From Terana coerulea (lineage: Eukaryota; Basidiomycota; Agaricomycetes; Polyporales; Phanerochaetaceae), in assembly GCA_024811115.1 (NCBI GenBank), contig JAKOGH010001115.1, positions 1 through 12,012 of the forward strand: a stretch of DNA of 12,012 bases, read 5' to 3'. The first letter of the stretch is position 1, and each line of letters opens with the position of its first letter. Shown piece by piece: positions 9,111-12,012 of the stretch. The notes beneath the pieces are model-generated. The model did no database searches. It had not been told where the DNA came from and was given only the letters and a program-made list of their open reading frames with translations. The translations under genes were made by a program, and so were the position numbers.

Positions 9111-9948
9111 GTTCACGCGCGTGTAAGCTCGCTTACAGCACCATCAAGACCCTAACCCCTGGTGGCAGTGACGTAATCATGGTTGCGAACAGTCTCGCCA
9201 GCTTCTTCTTGACCACTGTTACTGCTTAGCCTGCGCATACTCATACTCATTCAGCTGCTCACTGGCTTGCGTCAACCCCTCCTAACTCGGCTTCCAACCA
9301 AATACACCCACGTCCTCAGTTCTCACCGTAGGGCTCTGATCAGCATCGTGCACTGATTGGCTACTGATACAGTCAGTACATTCATTAATCTCTGGCATCT
9401 TCAACACTCTCACGCATACTATTGTGTACGTATCGTGACTAGCACTGGCATTCTGTGCTCAGTGTCTGCAGATCGGGATAGCCTTTTGCCTCACAAATTG
9501 TACCGAAGCACTGTACCATCCGCGCGGACTGCAGGTTCTACATGCGCTTTGAGCACATTGGTAGGGAACGAAGCAACGGTCATCCCGCTCAAGAAGCTCA
9601 GAAGCTTACCAGATTCTCCGTGCGATGATGGGACCAAGTCATAGGATAGCAGAGCACGGTCGCGTGACGCTCGATTCGTTTACGCTATTGTGGAAGAACG
9701 AGCTCGAAAGGACCGCTGCAGTGACGCAGGAGTACAATTTCAGTGAGTTTCGATGCCGCTCTGCGCTGAATACTACTGTGAACAGATTTCTATAGAATGG
9801 AATGCTTATATACTCAATGTCTTCTCCTCGGCACAGACGTAAATGCCAGACACTACCATCGGAAACAGTTCAAAGACTGAAATTGCTGCATCACCAGGTA
9901 AGCCACGTGCGAACGACGGCTACCCTTCCTTAGTCCATTTCTTACGCA

Positions 9949-9956
9949 TATATAGA
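9949..9956 (+). promoter_or_regulatory. Candidate TATA box of the GH92 gene
   Basis: TATATAGA lies about 204 bp upstream of the GH92 ATG, with a CT-rich stretch after it. The distance allows a 5' leader of roughly 130-170 nt. Placement alone supports it; another TATATA-like site occurs near 9807. Confidence 0.35.
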
Positions 9957-10159
9957 TTGCCCTGGCCGACGCCCTGTCTTCTCGAGACAGTCAGCTGAAG
10001 TTGTCCATATGCTGCACACCTTCGCTGAAAGCGAAGTACGCGCGAAGGGAGGAAGTGGGCCGGCCCCGTCCAGCTCTGGTAGGAGTACATAAGTGCACTC
10101 GCCGCGCACAATGGCACAGCTTACCGACCCCAGTTGCGCCGCTTACAAGGCTCATCAAG

Positions 10160-12012
10160 ATGGGTAGACTGAGCTCGGCCTGGAACCTCCTGGCATCGTT
10201 TGCGGCTTTAGCGGGAAGCGTGAATGCGGCGAAGACCACCAGCCATGTGTCGACGGTGACCAAGCCGTCTCCTTCTGCCTCTCATTCGACGGCTTCCTCT
10301 ACCTTCCTCAGCAGTTTCGCGCCCGCTCCTACTCAAGCGCAACTTCGGCCTCGACCCCTGCGAGCCTGGTCAATCTGTTCATTGGCACCACGAATGGTGG
10401 ACATGTATTTCCAGGTGGGTCCTCGAGCACCTTTCATGCGTGATTAATGAATTAACAAGGAGAGGGCTTCAGGTGCAACGTTGCCGCATGGTATGGTCAA
10501 AGTCGGCATGGACACAGATTCTCCGGGAAACGTATGTTTTCACGGTCCAAGTATTTCGAAGTATCTAACATAACTGTGTAGCATGCCGGTTATGATGCCA
10601 ACCCAACTTTCAACGTGACCGGCTTTTCTGCACTACACGACGACGGTAAGTTAGTACGTGGCTCTTCCCATGATATTGACTCACACGTCTTTATAGGAAC
10701 CGGAGGCGTAAGCTCTTTTATGACCTTCAGCGCTTCCTTGCTGACTGTGCATTTGCAGTCCGTACCACTTTCACAGTTCAAAGTCTTCGCTTTTTCCTCG
10801 TGCGGAACAGACAACAAGTTCGAAGAATGTCCGACATCGCTAGATGGTCGAAAGGTTCTCGAAAAGTCTTAGCGAATGGTTCGTGGTACCATAGCGTCAC
10901 CATAGGTGTGGCTCAATATATTCACTGCAGGCCCCGGACGATTTCGCGGAACCGGGATATTTCTCAACAAATTTGGCGAGTAATCCCAACATCACACTGA
11001 GCCAAGCCAGCTGATCAATGAAGGGTTGCAGTCGACTGGTATCCGAGTCGAACTCACCGCATCCCGGCGAACTGCCCTGCATCGGTAAGGAGTTTTGCTC
11101 CCTTCCTCAGGATGAAGCTCACTCCCTGCTTCAGATACACTTTTCCTGCAGGGACAAAGAGCCGCACATCATGGTCGATATTACCAACGATGGACAGCAG
11201 AGCAGCACCGACCCGGAGATGATTTTGAACGACGCAACCGCACGCGTGACCGGCGGCTCCCATTTCTCGGCGTCTTTCGGTCCGGGACGCTATCGCGTGT
11301 TCACCTGCGTGGACTTCAGGGAGACGGCTACGATTTGGTGCGTTCTGAGCAGCTCTCTCGTACACGATAGACACTGTTTCTCATGTGTCTATGATAGGGA
11401 GCGCCCACACAATCAGGCGCTTGGCTGGGAAACTCCGGAATTCAGCAGACGACGAATCTCCAACAACTATACTTCGGTAAGCAGATTTCTCGCAGAAGAT
11501 GTAAGCAATGGGGCTTATGCATCTGCTCAGGTTTTCGAGAGCAACTCGGTGCGCTATTTACGTTCAAGCCGAAATCACAGACCGGTACGGTGTACCCAGC
11601 GTATTGCAGATATGTAAGACTAACGTCGTTTGCGTACCTCAGCAACTAGCTCTATTCTCGTGCGCGTTGGCGTCTCCTTCATCTCCTCCGACCAGGCCTG
11701 CGCAAATGCGAGTCCGAATCCCCGAGTTCGACTTCACCGGCGTGCGCTCGGCGGCGTTCAGCACGTGGAACGAGCTCCTCGGGCGCATCAAGGTCGAGAC
11801 GCAGGGCGTGAGCTCGAACATCACGCAGCTGTTCTACAGCTCGCTGTACCGGACGCATATCTCTCCAGCTGATTGTGAGTCACATTACGAGATGTGTTCA
11901 TGACTGTCGCGCTGATGTTTGCCAGATACGGGAGAGAACCCCGGTGGAACTCGACCGAGCCTTACTTTGACTCGTTTTACTGCAACGTACGTATTGTGAA
12001 GCTATCGGTTGT
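10160..12012 (+). CDS. Secreted GH92 alpha-1,2-mannosidase, 5' part (runs off the window)
   Basis: A calcium-dependent exo-mannosidase family that trims alpha-mannosides of glycoproteins, here probably secreted. Exons: 10160-10255, 10312-10414, 10473-10531, 10582-10645, 10697-10707, 10759-10882, 10931-10979, 11032-11084, 11135-11337, 11398-11476, 11531-11584, 11643-11874, 11926-11986; the next donor is at 11987. The ATG opens a signal peptide (WNLLASFAALAGSVNA, likely cleaved after residue 23). GH92 landmarks follow: LVNLFIGTTNGGHVFPG, ATLPHGMVKVGMDTDSPGN, GFSALHDDGTGG, RVELTASRRTALHRYTFP, HIMVDITNDGQQSS, SASFGPGRYRVFTCVDF, NLQQLYFG, VRVGVSFISSDQACANA, TWNELLGRIKV, SSLYRTHISPADYTGEN and EPYFDSFYCN. 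This is the N-terminal beta-sandwich and the entry to the catalytic barrel; the active-site region lies to the right. Exon 5 is only 11 nt. One-base losses break the frame near 10865, 10932, 11162, 11321, 11710, 11716 and 11941, plus an unresolved break near 10979-11042. All lie in exons 6-13. It could be a fresh pseudogene or an error-laden read of a working gene. Confidence 0.9.

Larger units (their letters stand above)
9054..10159. other. Divergent intergenic region between the ATPase and GH92 genes
   Basis: About 1.1 kb separates two genes that point away from each other, so it holds both promoters. Near the ATPase are the ACGCGT pair and a TGACGTAA site (9169-9176) resembling an ATF/CRE half-palindrome. 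Near GH92 is a TATATAGA box at 9949-9956. The open stretch at 9357-9644 lacks an ATG at its start and shows no family resemblance. No repeat or RNA gene was seen in the middle part. Confidence 0.55.

Noticed and set aside
9357..9644. A 95-codon open stretch in the divergent intergenic region
   Set aside because: It has no ATG at its start, no motif and no splice partners, and its length is compatible with chance.
11018..11617. A long plus-strand open stretch in the GH92 region taken as one exon
   Set aside because: It joins real GH92 exon sequence (near 11163-11320) with introns and out-of-frame exons. GH92 motifs appear in several frames and only splicing restores them.
1..12012. CRISPR array, tRNA, rRNA, phage or bacterial mobile genes
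   Set aside because: No regularly spaced repeats, tRNA-like folds or such protein motifs were seen; all recognisable genes are spliced fungal genes.

Overview
The window is nuclear DNA of a filamentous fungus. A basidiomycete of the Agaricomycetes is most likely. The evidence is three protein-coding genes cut by many short GT-AG introns (48-62 nt, apart from one of 307 nt), no bacterial-style operons, and protein families typical of such fungi. No rRNA, tRNA, CRISPR array or intact transposon gene was seen.

Layout, left to right: (1) 430-1684, minus strand, a decayed or highly diverged second copy of the 5' half of the AAA+ ATPase gene found further right. It has lost its start codon and is disrupted in exon 3; its AAA core, if any, lies off the left edge. 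(2) 1760-2763, about 1 kb with no recognisable gene. (3) 2764-5487, minus strand, a 22-exon gene for an MFS transporter of the anion:cation symporter (Dal5/allantoate-permease-like) family. (4) 5488-5973, a GC-rich spacer. (5) 5974-9053, minus strand, an 11-exon gene for a large fungal AAA+ ATPase with a DUF7025-type N-terminal region; one intron is swollen by a 230-bp MITE-like element. (6) 9054-10159, a divergent intergenic region. (7) 10160-12012, plus strand, the 5' 13 exons of a secreted GH92 alpha-1,2-mannosidase that runs off the right edge.

Gene models were built by hand, by splicing so that conserved family motifs stay in frame. With three restored bases the ATPase is exactly 760 codons including the stop; with two, the transporter is exactly 525. 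The GH92 gene needs at least seven restored bases within 1.1 kb and has one further unresolved break. All clear breaks are losses of one base, mostly in homopolymer runs, inside otherwise well preserved codons and splice sites. This points to uncorrected sequencing error, or else to very recent deletion-biased decay.

The transporter lies between two same-strand copies of the ATPase gene, so the locus looks like an old duplication around it. The best conserved stretch I found between the copies is not coding: it is a 24-bp promoter block with two ACGCGT boxes (MluI cell-cycle-box type), matching at 23 of 24 bases. I see no evidence that the three genes form one pathway.
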